A stretch of 64,000 nucleotides of DNA, from contig JAESUZ010004534.1 in the NCBI GenBank assembly GCA_017311185.1, positions 2,689,501 through 2,753,500 on the forward strand, read 5' to 3'. The DNA comes from Proteles cristata cristata (taxonomy: Eukaryota; Chordata; Mammalia; Carnivora; Hyaenidae). Position numbers and translations under genes: made by a program. The notes under the pieces were generated by a model that saw only the letters and a list, made by a program, of their open reading frames with translations, was not told the origin of the DNA and did not search any database. Below are positions 21,561-33,864 of this stretch, one piece after another. How positions within the stretch are numbered: the first letter of the stretch is position 1; each line of letters opens with the position of its first letter.

Positions 21561-23820
21561 AATTTATCCAGGATACCTTGTTGTATGTGTGCCAGGAGTT
21601 ATATATTTATATACCCATTAGAGAATTAACATATAGCTATATGGTCAACATAAGCCTTCCAATGAAAGCACTTCATTTGGTTTAATTACATCTTCAGGGA
21701 CAAACAGTCAATTCTAGGACCTTTACAATGGCAATGAATCTTTACAACATTGAAATGCCTCCAAAGTTTACAATTAGAGCAACATACACACAAAGTGCAA
21801 TACACAAACACACACACACACATTAAAGGTGTTCAACATTATGTTCAAATGAAAATTTGGATGTTTTGAAAGACTTTCTGATAATTTTTTTCCTTCATCT
21901 CCCCAAATTCAGGGAGGCAGAACCAGTAAGAAACATGAAAGAAAAATTCTATAAAAATACTTAACATTAGTACAAGATTTTCAGTAAACATCTTCTATAA
22001 TTACAAATGTTACCAAAAGGCATCAAAGGGGCCAAAATACTTTTCACAATAAAGAGGTGCTATTAAGAAGCATGTCGGGAGATCAGGCATTACCCAGGAC
22101 GATCCAGGCCACCAGACCACATGATCACCATAGGTACATTCCTACGGATCTATATGTGACTATGTACGGTCACACTTCATTCAGGCAGTAGGGGTATATT
22201 TTGTAATCATTTTATCTTGGAGCATTCTGTAGGAAATTACATTGCTCTACATTTAGATGTTCTATGAATCCCTTCCTGAGGTTTATTTTTAAGACAATGA
22301 TGGGCATTTGTTAACACCCACTTTGAAAATGTTCCAAACTAAAACTCTTGTGGCCATGTTTTGAGGGCCTTGGTCACCCATCTGTTCATGAGCTGGAATA
22401 AACTTAAAATTATTTTTAGGAGAAATCTTGGCTTACTCCTCAGTACTTGCTCAATCCATCACTCTGTGGAGTTGAAGTGGCCTCCTACTCTAACACATGC
22501 AAATCCATAAGTCTACATGGAAAAATACATTATTATTATTAAAAAGATGAAGTATAAATATTGGGCTGGGAAAAACATGTGCAAAAGGGAATACAAAAGC
22601 TCCTACAGTGTAACAAGCTTTCTTGAGTTCAGAGAACTCTGATTACAGGTATGTGGGTCTGCTTTTAACCAGAACATAGACTGTTTCTCAAACACTTATT
22701 TGAGAGGATGTTAAACTCACTGCTAGTAAATACTTAGTTAAAAGATTAACTGAAAGAAATATGTATTCTGCAGAACTGCCTGAATTAGGTGTTGTCTCTG
22801 TCTTCCAAAACTTGAAAATTCATCCTTAAAAGGACATCAGGACACCTTAATACCTGGCCTGCAATGCTTCAGTGGCTCATGAAATTCTCCTGCTACATTG
22901 TTCTGATTTGTTCTGCTAACAGCCTGCAGAGAATGAAGGTGAAAAAACAGTCCTATGAAGCTTTATTTGTTGAGGATATTATCCACTTAAAAACACCCCC
23001 CTCTTTATGTGGCCCTTTACGATACATTTTCTCAGGGCTCAGAACCAGGAATAATTGTGCTATTCTGATCTTAAGAACACTGTGGCTCATGTTTCAGTCT
23101 TGTTACAAAAAAGTTGAAAGCCAAATGGTCCTCTAACAGTGCTTGGGAACTCGTAACATGCTTTTTCTGTTCTAACTTCACCTGTCATTATAGCTTAGCA
23201 TTATAACCTTTATTTTCTCTTTACCATAATCCCCTTGTTCGTAAAAGCCCTTCTGTACTATACTTGTATTTGAGGGTTTGGGGGAACCAGATAAGGTTTA
23301 TAAATACACAAGTATACACACACCCAAAAGAAAACAATCTATAAAACCATCAAGCCTTATATTCTCACTGCAACATAAGATGGTTGGGTACTGTAATCTC
23401 TCATGTTCTAACTTCATAAAATTCTAAATTTTTGTTCTCTAACTGGCTTAGCATCTAATCTCTCTTAACATCTTGAAGCAGGTTCTACTCCTCACTTTCT
23501 CCATCTCTGAAGTGGCAGTATAGTTTATACATATTCCTTACAACTATACAAAACAACAGAGTTTCCCAAATATGCTTATTTATTTTTTCTTTCTATAATA
23601 CTCATTATAGGTAGCAAGAGCAGAAATGAACTATGCATTATAGGGACACATTATGAACTCTACTGCAGCATTCTAAAATGTCACTCTGAGTAATTTCCTT
23701 TCTGACAAACTGCTATGGTTAAGCCATCTTTCCCCTGTACCCTCTCCTCTCAAGCCCAGCCACCAGCATTGACTTCATATAAACCTAAAGAAATCTACTT
23801 CTTATAAGACACCTTCCAAA
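21561..23820. other. Unassigned sequence
   Basis: About 2.3 kb with no repeat or gene I can name. There is a small (CA)n run near 21806-21822. A 90-codon plus-strand frame at 22864-23136 has no family resemblance or splice context that I can support. Confidence 0.4.
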
Positions 23821-23832
23821 AGAGCCATAAAA

Positions 23833-24037
23833 ATGTTTTAATGTTTTATATATTTCTGATAGAGAGAGAGAGCAGGGGAGAGTCAGAGAGAGAAGGAGAT
23901 ACAGAATTCGAAGCAGGCATCAGGCTCTGAGCTAGCTGTCAGCACAGAGCCCCATATGGGGCTCGAACCCACGAACTGTGAGATCATGACCTGAGATAAA
24001 GTCAGACACAACCAACTGAGCCACCAGGCACCCCATG
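23833..24037 (-). mobile_element. CAN-SINE, minus strand
   Basis: Flanked by the exact 12-bp duplication 'agagccataaaa' (23821-23832 and 24038-24049). The head end reads 'gagccaccaggcacccc', and the B-box side 'ggggctcgaacccacgaac' is intact. Confidence 0.95.
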
Positions 24038-24204
24038 AGAGCCATAAAATTTTAATTCTGGTATTTTTTGTATCAAAAGCATAACAGAAAGAAAACATCT
24101 TTCCTTTTTAATAGATGAAGTGATATTATTTCAACATTGATATACTAAATCAGTTGAAAGAATTATGAGACAAAATGCAAAATTACCATATGTAGTGTTT
24201 GAAA

Positions 24205-24425
24205 AGCATCATAGTCTAGTGCTTATGTGCACAGACTGGGTTACAAATCAAACTGCTATATTCTAATGCCAGATCTTCCACCTACTAGCTCTCAACTTCA
24301 GCAAAGTGACACAAAATCTCTGTGCATCTATGAAATAGGAGTAAGTTGATACAAGAATCAAATGAGTTGATACAAGTAAAGCTACATAGTCAGTGTTGAC
24401 TATTATCATTACTCAGCCACAAAGC
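24205..24425 (-). mobile_element. MIR SINE relic, minus strand
   Basis: The complement of MIR is read through 'agtctagtgcttatgtgcacagactgggtta', 'ccagatcttccacctactagct', 'aaatctctgtgcatctatgaaatagg', 'aatcaaatgagttgatacaagtaaag' and 'agtcagtgttgactattatcatta'. It is nearly full length. Confidence 0.88.
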
Positions 24426-26219
24426 TATAGAATTCAATGGATTAATAAGTAACACCCAGAATGAATTAGCTCTTATTGTTCATACTGCAAATATAAACGG
24501 AACAAATTTCTTTTTAATAGGCTTTTTGTTTCCTTTTTGGACAGTAGCAGCAACTATAAGAATATAAAAATATATAAAATATATATATACACCAATCTTC
24601 TAATAAAATAAAAAACACAAATCATAGATTTTTAAAAGATTTTTAGAAATATATGCATGACATTATATTAGAATTCCCCTACCTTCATTTTGAAACATTT
24701 GCATAGGTCTTTGTCTTTTGGAGATTAAATAAAATAAATAAAACAAATGATATAAATGGAAGAGAATCAGGGTTTTTAATATATTCTGATGGCAGTAAAT
24801 AAACAAATATGGCTAAAGTGGCCCTCTGGTAAATCAGTTCTCAATTCTTGGCCCAGTTCACTGACATTTACATTTCATCATCCTTATCCAGGCAATAGAA
24901 ATAGCAAAACATGTGGCACATTTTGCAAACTGTATGTCATGATTGCCATTATATCTGATATAATTTGTGTAATGAGAAAAAAAAATAACTCAATTCTTTA
25001 AGTAAAACAAAACATAACCTCTTGACTTTTGGCTGCTCAAATGAATGGCACCCAACTTCTCTTTTCTCATAAATGTTGAATTGGATATTTGTGTTTAGAG
25101 GAAGTGATTCTTCTCTTTATTTTAAACTATTGCTACAGCTTTGGCTTTATGTGCCAATTTTGAAAACAATTCTAGAATTCACATCATGAAACGTGAGTTA
25201 TGTGCCCACAGAGAATTGTTTAAATTTCCTGAGGGAGCTTAATACTCACCCACGCCATCTGGAGAGCAATTTCCCAGTTCCCACTGCCACACACCTACCT
25301 GAATATATTTAGTTTTGGTCTGGCTTCAGCCCCCTCAATTGATTTAGAAGCTGATAACTTCTCAGTGAGATCACTTTTTTGTCTTGTTAAAGTGTTTAAA
25401 TCTGTTACATCATTCAAGCTTAACTCTTTCTTCTGGAAACCAGAATGACTAACATACAAAACAGACCAGCAAATGCTTCATTGAGAGAGGCTCTATTTGT
25501 AGGCATTTCCCAACTTGTCACCATCTCCACTTTGAACAGTTCATTTCCTCTAAGTCATTTACAAAATCTCTTTCAGTCTTATGCTATAATAATAGGACCT
25601 CATTTATGTCATACTTTTAACTTACCATAAATTATAGCTAACTATCACTTGGATTTATTTTCCTTAATACCTCACTAGAATCTGAAGAGGTCAATCTTTG
25701 CTCTAGGCTTCCTAGAAAGGTGCAGTTTCCTTATCTTTCTCCTATAACCCACAAAATAATTTTTCTTGCGTGATTTAGTTTAACCTATTCAATTATTCCA
25801 GCCGTTGGAACTATGGGAGGCCATCCTGTCATTACTCAAATCTTCCAAGTGGAATGATGTCATATTTGTGCCACCCCCCAGGGGATAGCTCATTTCTATG
25901 GGATGGCACTTTGCTGCACATCGTCACTGAAGATTTCACTATCAGATTTGCAGCCAGTAAAAATATCATCTTCAATAAATGCAGCTTGTCACAATTGCAT
26001 TTTTACTGTTTGCCATTCTTTCTTTTCTTTGCCTGACTTAAGACTCAGGTAATTGTCTTATGAGGTTAATATATCATCCATTTTATTTGCAGGACTCTCT
26101 TTCTGACCTTTCCCTCTCTCCCCCCTGAAGAGTAAACCAGAATAGCTACACAGAATGTCTCAAGTGACTGAAAAAAAAGGCATTTCCCATTTTACTCAAA
26201 CATTTAAAATCAAACATTT
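24426..26219. other. Unassigned sequence
   Basis: No gene or repeat recognised in 1.8 kb. There is a TA-rich stretch at 24566-24592. Small open frames at 24789-25001, 25445-25630 and 25854-26036 carry no family signature. Confidence 0.4.
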
Positions 26220-26500
26220 CTGTCATTGATTCATTCAGTCAAAACTATTTAGTGTCTACTTCATGCTGAGCATATTCTAGGTGCTAGGTATATAGCAGTC
26301 AACAGGCAAACCTCTGCCCCTATGTATTGTCTATTTGAGTGAGGGGTAGGGAAATAGATACTAAACAAGTATGAACAGAGGACACAAGATGTCAGGTAGT
26401 AGTAAGGTTTCAAAGGAGAATAAAGTAGGCTAAAGAAAAAGTCCATGCAGTGTGTTACAGAGGTGGGAGAGTTGCTGTTTGAACTAAAATAGCACAAAAT
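26220..26500 (+). mobile_element. Ancient mammalian repeat relic
   Basis: 'gattcattcagtcaaaactatttagtgtctacttcatgctgagcatattctaggtgctaggtatatagcagtcaac' follows the old 'attcattcaacaaatatttattgagtgcctactatgtgccaggcactgttctaggtgctggggatacagcagtgaac' family. The downstream 'aaatagatactaaacaagtatgaac' and 'gtcaggtagtagtaag' also agree. The family name is not asserted. Confidence 0.65.
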
Positions 26501-26519
26501 CTGGATAAGATATATATTG

Positions 26520-27240
26520 TATAGAATATTTGTTAAGCATATGTACTTTGGAGCCAGATCACTTGGGTTAAAACCACTTGGCTTGTATATGCATAATAAC
26601 TGTTCTGCTTATTTACTGCTATGTAACAAATGACCCCAAAACTCTGTGGTTTAAAATAATAATTGATTTTACTCACGGATCTGTGAGTGAAGAAATCTGA
26701 CATGTACATGATGTCTGTGGCTTCAGTTGATGACTTGAACAGTTAGGAGCCATAGCCATGACAACTGGGGCTCACTGAGCATCAATCCTTCTTTGTGTGA
26801 GCCTTCAACTTGGCTCCCTTCAGCCTCCTCTCAGCATAATGACCTCAAGGTTGTCAGACTTTTAAATGTATCTTAGGACTCTATAAGCAAGTGTTCCAAA
26901 GGACAGGAAATGGAAGTTGCCAAATCCTTAAGGCTTGGACCCAATGCAAAGTGTTACTCTTGCCATATTATAAGAGTCGAAGCAGACACAGAGTCCATAC
27001 GTTTCAAGGAGAGGGATCTCCTCTCACTGGAGAGTGTTGAAGAATTTGTAGACATCTTTAGTCTGCCGGAATGTCCTTGAACCAGCTCCATTGATTTCTC
27101 TACACCTCTGTTTCCTTAGCTGTTAATATGAACCATAACAGAATCTCACAGGTTTGTTAGAAAATAAATTAGATAATAAAAGTAATGTGTGTAACACAAT
27201 AAGCATTCAATAAGTATTAGCTGCTATTTTTAATATTCCC
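26520..27240 (-). mobile_element. MIR relic, minus strand, split by an LTR
   Basis: The left part (26520-26610: 'tttggagccagatcacttgggttaaaacc') and the right part (27076-27240: 'ttgatttctctacacctctgtttccttagctg', 'acaggtttgttagaaaataaattagataata', 'aataagcattcaataagtattagctgc') together make one MIR. The 465 bp between them are an MLT1-type LTR, so the LTR is the younger of the two. Confidence 0.8.
26612..27075 (-). mobile_element. MLT1-type MaLR LTR, minus strand, inside a MIR
   Basis: It begins 'actgctatgtaacaaatgaccccaaaactctgtggtttaaaataata', the complement of the MLT1 3' end. Internal blocks ('gccttcaacttggctcccttcagcctcct', 'gccatattataagagtcgaagcagacac') fit but are heavily diverged. 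A solitary LTR with no coding region. Confidence 0.65.
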
Positions 27241-27304
27241 TTAGTGTGAATAGAGCAATTAAAATAACACATTTTCCCCTCAGACAAAGATAAACTGGAC
27301 TTTA

Positions 27305-27532
27305 GCTGAGTTCTTATTTTTTTTTTTAATGTTTTATTTATTTCTAGGAGAGAGAGAGAGACAGTGTGAGCAGGGAAGGGTCAGAGAGAGAGGGAGTGAC
27401 AGACTGAAACAGGCTCCAGGCTCTGAGCTGGCAGTCAGCACAGAGCCCGCCGCGGGGCTCGAACCCACAAACCACGAGATCATGACCTAAGCGAAAGTCG
27501 GACACTCAACCGACTGAGCCACCCAGGCGCCC
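27305..27532 (-). mobile_element. CAN-SINE, minus strand, young group, 20-bp target duplication
   Basis: Flanked by identical 'caaagataaactggacttta' (27285-27304, 27533-27552). Young-group bases: 'tttctaggagagag', 'ggagtgacagact', 'ctggcagtcagc' and 'gacctaagcgaaag'. Between the left duplication and the poly-T lie 13 extra bases ('gctgagttcttat'), unusual for a simple SINE tail. Confidence 0.96.
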
Positions 27533-27564
27533 CAAAGATAAACTGGACTTTAAAGATACATGAT

Positions 27565-27787
27565 GGGGCACCTGGGTGGCTCAGTCGGCTGAGTGTCCAA
27601 CTTCGGCTCAGGTCATGATGTCACAGTTCGTGGGTTCGAGCCCTGCATCAGGCTCTGTGCTGAATGCTTGCTCAGAGCCTGGAGCCTGTTTCAGATTCTG
27701 TGTCTCCTTCTCTCTCTGTCCTTTCCCTGCTCACTCTCTTACTCTGTCTCTCAAAACTAAATAAATATAAAATTTAAAAAAATTTTT
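27565..27787 (+). mobile_element. CAN-SINE, plus strand, intact Pol III boxes
   Basis: A full-length copy beginning 'ggggcacctgggtggctcag'. The A box (TGGCTCAGTCGG, 27577-27588) and B box (GGTTCGAGCCC, 27633-27643) are both close to consensus, so it could be recognised by TFIIIC. It faces the SINE at 27305-27532 head to head across about 32 bp. A weak duplication (aaagatacatga / aaagatatacga) flanks it. Confidence 0.96.
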
Positions 27788-27802
27788 AAAAGATATACGA
27801 CA

Positions 27803-29690
27803 GTAAAGAATCTGACATCTGACATTTCTTTTAAAAATGTACAAATGTTGACTAGCTTTATAATGAGTAACAATAACCACTGCCCCTTCAAGTTCCCTAC
27901 CTCCTAAATACACACACATACACACAACGACACTATCACTCTCTGCCCTAGGAGTGGGTTAGCAAACTAAGTGAGGTCCTTGGTCAGTGGAAAGGGTTTG
28001 GACGAAAGAAAATGAGGACCATGGTGTTTTGTTATTGGTGATAGGGTTCTCACTTTGGTTACAGGAGGTAAGTTTGTGAAAGAATAGGCATACCATAGCA
28101 AATATAGTTTTACAAGACCCTAAATGACTGTGTAAGAATGTCCATTCTGCTGCAGAATGGAGCTCAAGCAACAGGGAGGCTTGGAGGTTGGCTTTCAAGG
28201 CTTCTCTCCTAGATCAGACCACGACCTGCCCCAAGGGATCTCCTACCTCCCAGTTTGGGCAACATCTCTACCCTCTGCACTCTATTAATAGCCCCTCAGA
28301 GTCTTGATGCCAATATTGAATGAATGGGACAATGTCACCACTGTCCTTCACTAACCTGTGATGAAAGGAGCCAGCTTCCTCTTGTCATCATTTCAGTTTC
28401 TCTCTCACACTTCCTCTACAAGATGTGCTCTAATGTGCTACTTTAGTTTATTTCACAGAGTATGCTTCAAATTTGAAACAGGGCCTCCATGTTTACATAC
28501 TTTTCCAGAAAGAACAATGACTACGCCTAAGATATCCTTGGTCCCTTATATCATTTCTTTTGTGATGGCAAGTGCTCCACCTGTGAGGTGAGATTAGGGT
28601 TATGGTCCAGCTGAAAGTTAAGAACTAGTGGACCCTGGCCTTTTCATGGGGCCAAACTTGGGACCTTGACTACACCAGTAGAGATTAACTGAACACAGGC
28701 ACTACTCACAGCAGTATTTTTAACACCAGTTTGTGGGACAGGTTTTAAGGAACCCCACAACATGAACTGACCAAACTGAAGAAAATACTAATCACCCTAC
28801 TTAAACAATTAACAACAATAACAATGCAACAAAACATATTTTCTCACTATAGCCCAAAAGTAAACAAGTGAAGGTACAATATACAAGAAGACTGTAATGT
28901 GGTAATCTTACCCTTATCATGGTTTTCTATATTGACATCATAAAGAATTTCCTAAAGCCTAAGCCAAAATCAAACTCCTGCTCTGATCTGTGAATTTGCC
29001 AACATCCAAAATAAATCAACACATCAAGAAAGATCTGTATCTTCCCACTTGTAATGCTGGTTTGTAACTCTAGAGGGGAGGACAAAAAAATAATAAATCT
29101 TGATTAGCAAGAATTTCTTGAAAAGAAAGAGCAAATGATAGTTACTAAGAAAAATTGTAAGGCAAATATAAAATCCTATCCAATTAATTTTAAAATGGAC
29201 ATATTGATTTATATTCTGCTTAACTTTTTCTTTTTTTCCCACTAAGCGGCTTTGGAAATATCTTTTAGTAGATGAGAAAATAGTGTGTGGAATCAATCAA
29301 TCAATTAATGTTGATTAAACTACATTTAACATTTTTTGAAGTTTCAGAAATGTGACAATTTGAGGGAGATTTTGGTATCTTCATTCTTATCTCAACTTGA
29401 AGCCAGAATACCATCCCCATATCCACACAATCTGCCCATCAGAATTCATCAGCACAGGAGGATTGATGAGGTGTTCCTTTTGTGGGAGCTATTTGTGTAC
29501 TTGTCAGATTGTCACAAAATAGAGATAGTTTAAATATACATTTCCTCAAGGCAAAGGAATGAACCACGGTATCTCAGAGGGGACCTTATAACTATATACT
29601 TTTTCAGGTTCATTCTCCCACTATTAACAATCTGTTGGAGAGCATAAGCATTGGGGGAGATTCCAGATATAATATAATATATTCAGTATT
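27803..29690. other. Unassigned sequence
   Basis: No repeat or gene recognised in 1.9 kb. A 79-codon minus frame (27959-28198) and a 77-codon plus frame (28358-28591) have no signature I can support. Confidence 0.4.
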
Positions 29691-29694
29691 TCCA

Positions 29695-30262
29695 TTACAA
29701 ACTCCTGCATAATAAACCACCTCCAAATCTAGTGGCTTACAACAACCACAACCACAACCACAACAACACCTTGCTTCTCATAATTCTAAGCTTGCTTAGG
29801 TAGTTTTTCTCCTCTCTGTGGTATGGAATCACTCATGTGGTTGCATTCAACTGGGAGATTAGCCTCCTTCCAATAGCCTCTCAAAGTTGAGTAGTCCAGC
29901 CCAAACTTTTTTTTTTTAATGTTTTATTTATTTCTAGGAGAGAGAGAGACAGCATGAGCAGGGGAGGGTCAGAGAGAGAGGGAGTCACAGACTCTGAAAC
30001 AGGCTCCAGGCTCTGAGCTGGCAGTCAGCACAGAGCCCGACGCGGGGCTCGAACCCACGAACCGCGAGATCATGACCTGAGCGAAAGTCAGATGCTTAAC
30101 CGACTAAGCCACCCAGGCGCCTCAGCCCAAACTTCTTTATGGCACAACACCTTGCTCCCAAGAGGGAGTGTTCCAATGCTTGTCATCCAAAAGCACTCAA
30201 CAAACAACCCTCTTCTTGGATCATGCTAGCCAATGTTCCCAAAGGTCAGATGTAGCCATGTG
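29695..30262 (-). mobile_element. MLT1-type LTR relic, minus strand, split by a SINE
   Basis: 'cctgcataataaaccacctccaaatctagtggcttacaacaacc' is the complement of an MLT1 3' end. It continues with 'ttctcataattctaagcttgcttagg' to 29908 and, after the SINE, 'agcccaaacttctttatggcac'. An expanded (ACAACC)n run (29739-29769) lies in it. Confidence 0.65.
29909..30122 (-). mobile_element. CAN-SINE, minus strand, young group
   Basis: Exact duplication 'cagcccaaactt' (29897-29908, 30123-30134). It carries 'tttctaggagagag', 'ggagtcacagact', 'ctggcagtcagc' and 'gcgaaagtc', with 'cgacgcggggctcgaacccacgaaccgcg' CpGs largely kept, a sign of youth. Confidence 0.96.
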
Positions 30263-30777
30263 GCTGAGCTCAGTATTACTAAGCACAAGGATTGCACAGG
30301 CTATAATATCAGAATATATGACCATTGGGCAGCACCAACATAATTATCTACTCCATCCAGTTCTCCATCCAAGAGAAAATATCTCAAGTATATACCTCAA
30401 TTATCCTTGAACACTCTAATCAGATTGCACCCACAACCTTATAAAACAGACCATTTCAATTTGAGACAATATTTATTAGAAAGTGCTTCCTCTGTCTTCC
30501 TCTAACTTCTACCCACCAGTCCTAGTTCTGCTTTCTTGAGGAACATAGAAAAAAATGTGTTTGATTTTCTTTCTAAGTATAACACCTAAAGAAATGTAAG
30601 GAGGATATAATGTTTCTCCATACTCTTCCAAGTCCCCATATCTGCTTTCTGAACTCAGCATTTTCAGTTTCTTCTTAGCAGCCTGGTCAAACTAGCAATG
30701 GCAACAGATAAGGTCTATTTAGGATAAGTTTGACTATTCTCTTAAATTTCTCACATCAGAAATGCTGGCTTATACAG
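30263..30777. other. Unassigned sequence
   Basis: No repeat or gene recognised. Confidence 0.4.
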
Positions 30778-30791
30778 AATTGAACTCATTC

Positions 30792-31000
30792 CTTTTTTTA
30801 TGTTTTATTTATTTTTGAGATCAAGAGAGACAGAACACAAGCAGGAGAGGGGCAGAAAAAGAGGGAGACAGAATCTGAAACAGTCTCCAGGCTCTGAGCT
30901 GTCAGCACAGAGCCCTATGCAGGGCTTGAATTCATAGACCGTGAGGTCATGACCTGAGCTGAAGTCAAATGCCCAACCAATTAAGCCACCTGGGTGCCCC
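30792..31000 (-). mobile_element. CAN-SINE, minus strand, older
   Basis: The B-box side has decayed ('ggcttgaattcatagacc'). The head end is 'taagccacctgggtgcccc'. Flanks 'aattgaactcattcct' and 'aattgggctaattcct' match at 12 of 16. Confidence 0.94.
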
Positions 31001-31017
31001 TAATTGGGCTAATTCCT

Positions 31018-31882
31018 AAGGCAACAACTAATAAGAGTCTTCCAAGATAATTATAAAAGACTCAAATTAAAACACAGAAGAGAGGAAGGAAAAGAGAGAG
31101 AGAGCTCATAATAGGAGACTGCCTCTGTTGGGTACATTTTCACACAGAATGGTAGCATTGAGAACAAAGCTACCTTTGAGCCACTTGCTCTATGTCATAT
31201 GGAGGTCATTCAAATAAATGCACAGGACAAAAAAATAAAACACCCTTCAGTGGTCCAGTAAGTTTTATACTATCTTGAAGCAAACTATGAAAGCAATCCC
31301 AGATAACTGGATGTCACCAGTGATGGACCCAGAAGACTCCAACCTGCATGAAAGGGTCCAACTGTCATTCTGATTCTATTCAGACATCCACCACAAACCA
31401 TTCTAGAATGATGGGGATTTCAAATTGTTTGCAATAAACTCCAAATGCCAGAGCAAACAACAATCACTTCTGACCAACTCAGAATATTTCAGGATATCCT
31501 CAAATTCAAATCCATTAAATCTCTCAACTGAATTGATTTGCTGGAACAATTATAGATCAGGTATATAGATAACCTCACAGTAGAACCAGCTAAACAAGAA
31601 TGCAAAGGGCAGGCAGAACCTCTTATCAACTCTGCAGCCAAAACAATAAGACCCTATGAAGTCAAGTCCCTGATGTGGTATCCGGGATTATGGGCAATTG
31701 ACTGAAGGCATCTAGGTCTCTTCATCAACAATATGGAAGAAATTGGTAATTTGCAAGTTTTCTTTAGACTGAAGTCTTATTTAAATCTCTATGAATTCGG
31801 AACAACTCTCTTCTCTCCTAATTTGATATTGTCATATATTGGGCTCCATGAAAATAGACTCTTAGACAGAAATGATCATATA
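31018..31882. other. Unassigned sequence
   Basis: No repeat or gene recognised. Confidence 0.4.
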
Positions 31883-31899
31883 AGAAATCTATTGGAAAA

Positions 31900-32118
31900 A
31901 AATTTTTTTTTAATTTTTAATGTTTCTTATTTATTTCTAGGAGAGAGAGAGAGAGAGATAAACAGTGTGAGCAGGGGAGGGACAGAGAAAGAGAGAGTCA
32001 CAGACTGAAACAGGCTCCAGGCCATGAGCTGACTAGGCAGGTCTCGAACCCACGAACCACGAGATCATGACCTAAGCGAAAGTCGGACGCTTAACTGACT
32101 AAGCCATCCAGGTGCCCC
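31900..32118 (-). mobile_element. CAN-SINE, minus strand, young group
   Basis: Young-group bases 'tttctaggagagag', 'agagtcacagactg' and 'gacctaagcgaaagtcggacgc' are present. A short gap after 'catgagctgact' removes part of the body. Flanks 'tggaaaaaaattttt' and 'tggaaaaattttt' indicate the target site. Confidence 0.94.
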
Positions 32119-32467
32119 TGGAAAAATTTTTGAGATCAATCCTTGCATAAATGAAGAGGAGGGAATGAAGCAGGGCTGGGCAAAGGCAGAACTTCGCTTC
32201 AACAAATCCAAAGTCAACTCAGCTGATCCCACCCCCCAACCCCCTGCAACAGGGACACTGAAACTTAAATGACCCTTCTTGTCCTGAATTAGAATGACAA
32301 GTACGTAATGTTATACATCTACACTAACATTCATAGGATGCAAGTTTCTCCAGGAAGGGATGTGACCTTGGACAATGTATATCTTCTCTGTCAAGGTACT
32401 TCCCAAAAAAAGGCTAAGAGGTTAGGGGTATCACTTCCAGCAGCTTTGGAATAAGTCCTTTCTTTCT

Positions 32468-32669
32468 TTTTCTTTTCCAAATGTTTATTCCCTTTTGAGA
32501 GACAGAGTGTGAGCAAGGGTGAGGCAGAGAGAGACAGAATACGAAGGAGGCTCCAGGATCTGAATAACTGTCAGCACAGGGCCTGACATGGGGCTCGAAC
32601 TCACAAACCACGAGATCATGACCCGAGCAGAAGTCAGATACTTAACTGACTGAGCCACCCAGATGCCCC
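32468..32669 (-). mobile_element. CAN-SINE, minus strand
   Basis: Flanks 'taagtcctttctttct' (32452-32467) and 'taagctctttatttct' (32670-32685) match at 13 of 16. Body 'gggctcgaactcacaaacc', head end 'gagccacccagatgcccc'. Confidence 0.94.
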
Positions 32670-32685
32670 TAAGCTCTTTATTTCT

Positions 32686-33305
32686 AAAAGAAAATTTGGG
32701 CAGCATATCCAGAGCCCATGCTTGACATTTAATGTAATATTCTTTCCATGGCCACATGAAGTGATATATAGCTGCCCAAGACAAAATATGAGCTTTACCA
32801 AACACAATATAAGTTTGACTCATATTCTATTTTGCCACAGTTTGAGACCAAGGTCTAACTGAGAATTCAGATACCTTGAATTTTAAAAATGACTAGATTG
32901 AGTCATATAAAAAATTCCTGTCAGATACATCAAATCCACAGATGCTTCTTCCTTCTGAACTCTTAATACAATTGTTTTGTCACAGATATGTAAAGAAATA
33001 CCACTGCCATAATCTTGTTGCACATGCTGAACAAGTGTACACAGAAAAATTAACAAATTCAAAGGATAGTTTACTGATTTGGAAACTGTCTGGCTTTTTA
33101 AATAATGATTTCATTAAATTTCAATATATAAGTAGAATAGGAAGATAACACATAATTTCTTTATCTTTATTACATATGAACAGATAAAAAACTGTCCATT
33201 GTCAGTTTAGTCTGCCAAATCACCAGACCAATTGTTTTGCCACGAGAAAGAGCTTTTCTTATTCTCAATTTGTTAAAGGTTTTACTCCAAACTGGATCCA
33301 CTACA

Positions 33306-33307
<2 letters not shown>
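32686..33307. other. Unassigned sequence
   Basis: No repeat or gene recognised. Confidence 0.4.

Positions 33308-33341
<34 letters not shown>
33308..33341. repeat. (GT)17 microsatellite
   Basis: An uninterrupted GT run of 34 bases, long enough to be length-variable between individuals. A shorter run lies at 33724-33739. Confidence 0.97.
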
Positions 33342-33343
<2 letters not shown>

Positions 33344-33851
33344 CTTATATAAAAATAGTACACGTACACACAACCCATTTATCAGCAATACAATAGCTTC
33401 CCTGCTTATAACTAACATTATCTAAATTCCAGAATATGTTTACTTCCAATTCTTTTGACATCCTCTACTTAAATAAGCACATCAGAGCACCAGGTTGAAG
33501 TCTGTCAATTCTTTTGAAATTCAAAACCTGCAAGGCAAAAGTTATGTATAAGTTTTATAGAGAAGAGGATTGATTTATATGATTCTGTTTCCCCAACATG
33601 CATTCCATTTTTATTTCATTCAGTTCAATTGAACAAATCTTATTGAAGGGCTACCATGGCCAAGATGCTATGGGATATTCAGAAGTTAACCTGACACAGG
33701 TTCTGCCTCCTGGATATATATGAGTGTGTGTGTGTGTGTATTCAGAAATCTGTAAGGTAATTATGGTAGGTTGAAGCATATGAAAGTGAACATTTGTCTA
33801 CAAAAAAACAGCAATCACATTTGGATCAACCTAATATAACATAGAAGACAA
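33342..33851. other. Unassigned sequence with an ancient repeat relic
   Basis: 33595-33715 ('tcattcagttcaattgaacaaatcttattgaagggctaccatggccaagatgctatgggatat') belongs to the same old repeat type as 26220-26500. The rest is unassigned. Confidence 0.5.
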
Positions 33852-33864
33852 TGTAATTTATTTT

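Noticed and set aside
22864..23136. 90-codon plus-strand frame in repeat-free DNA.
   Set aside because: No splice context or protein family; the faint start resembling L2 3' sequence could not be extended.
27565..27643. tRNA gene.
   Set aside because: A and B boxes belong to a tRNA-Lys-derived SINE head with SINE body and tail following; no tRNA 3' half or cloverleaf end.
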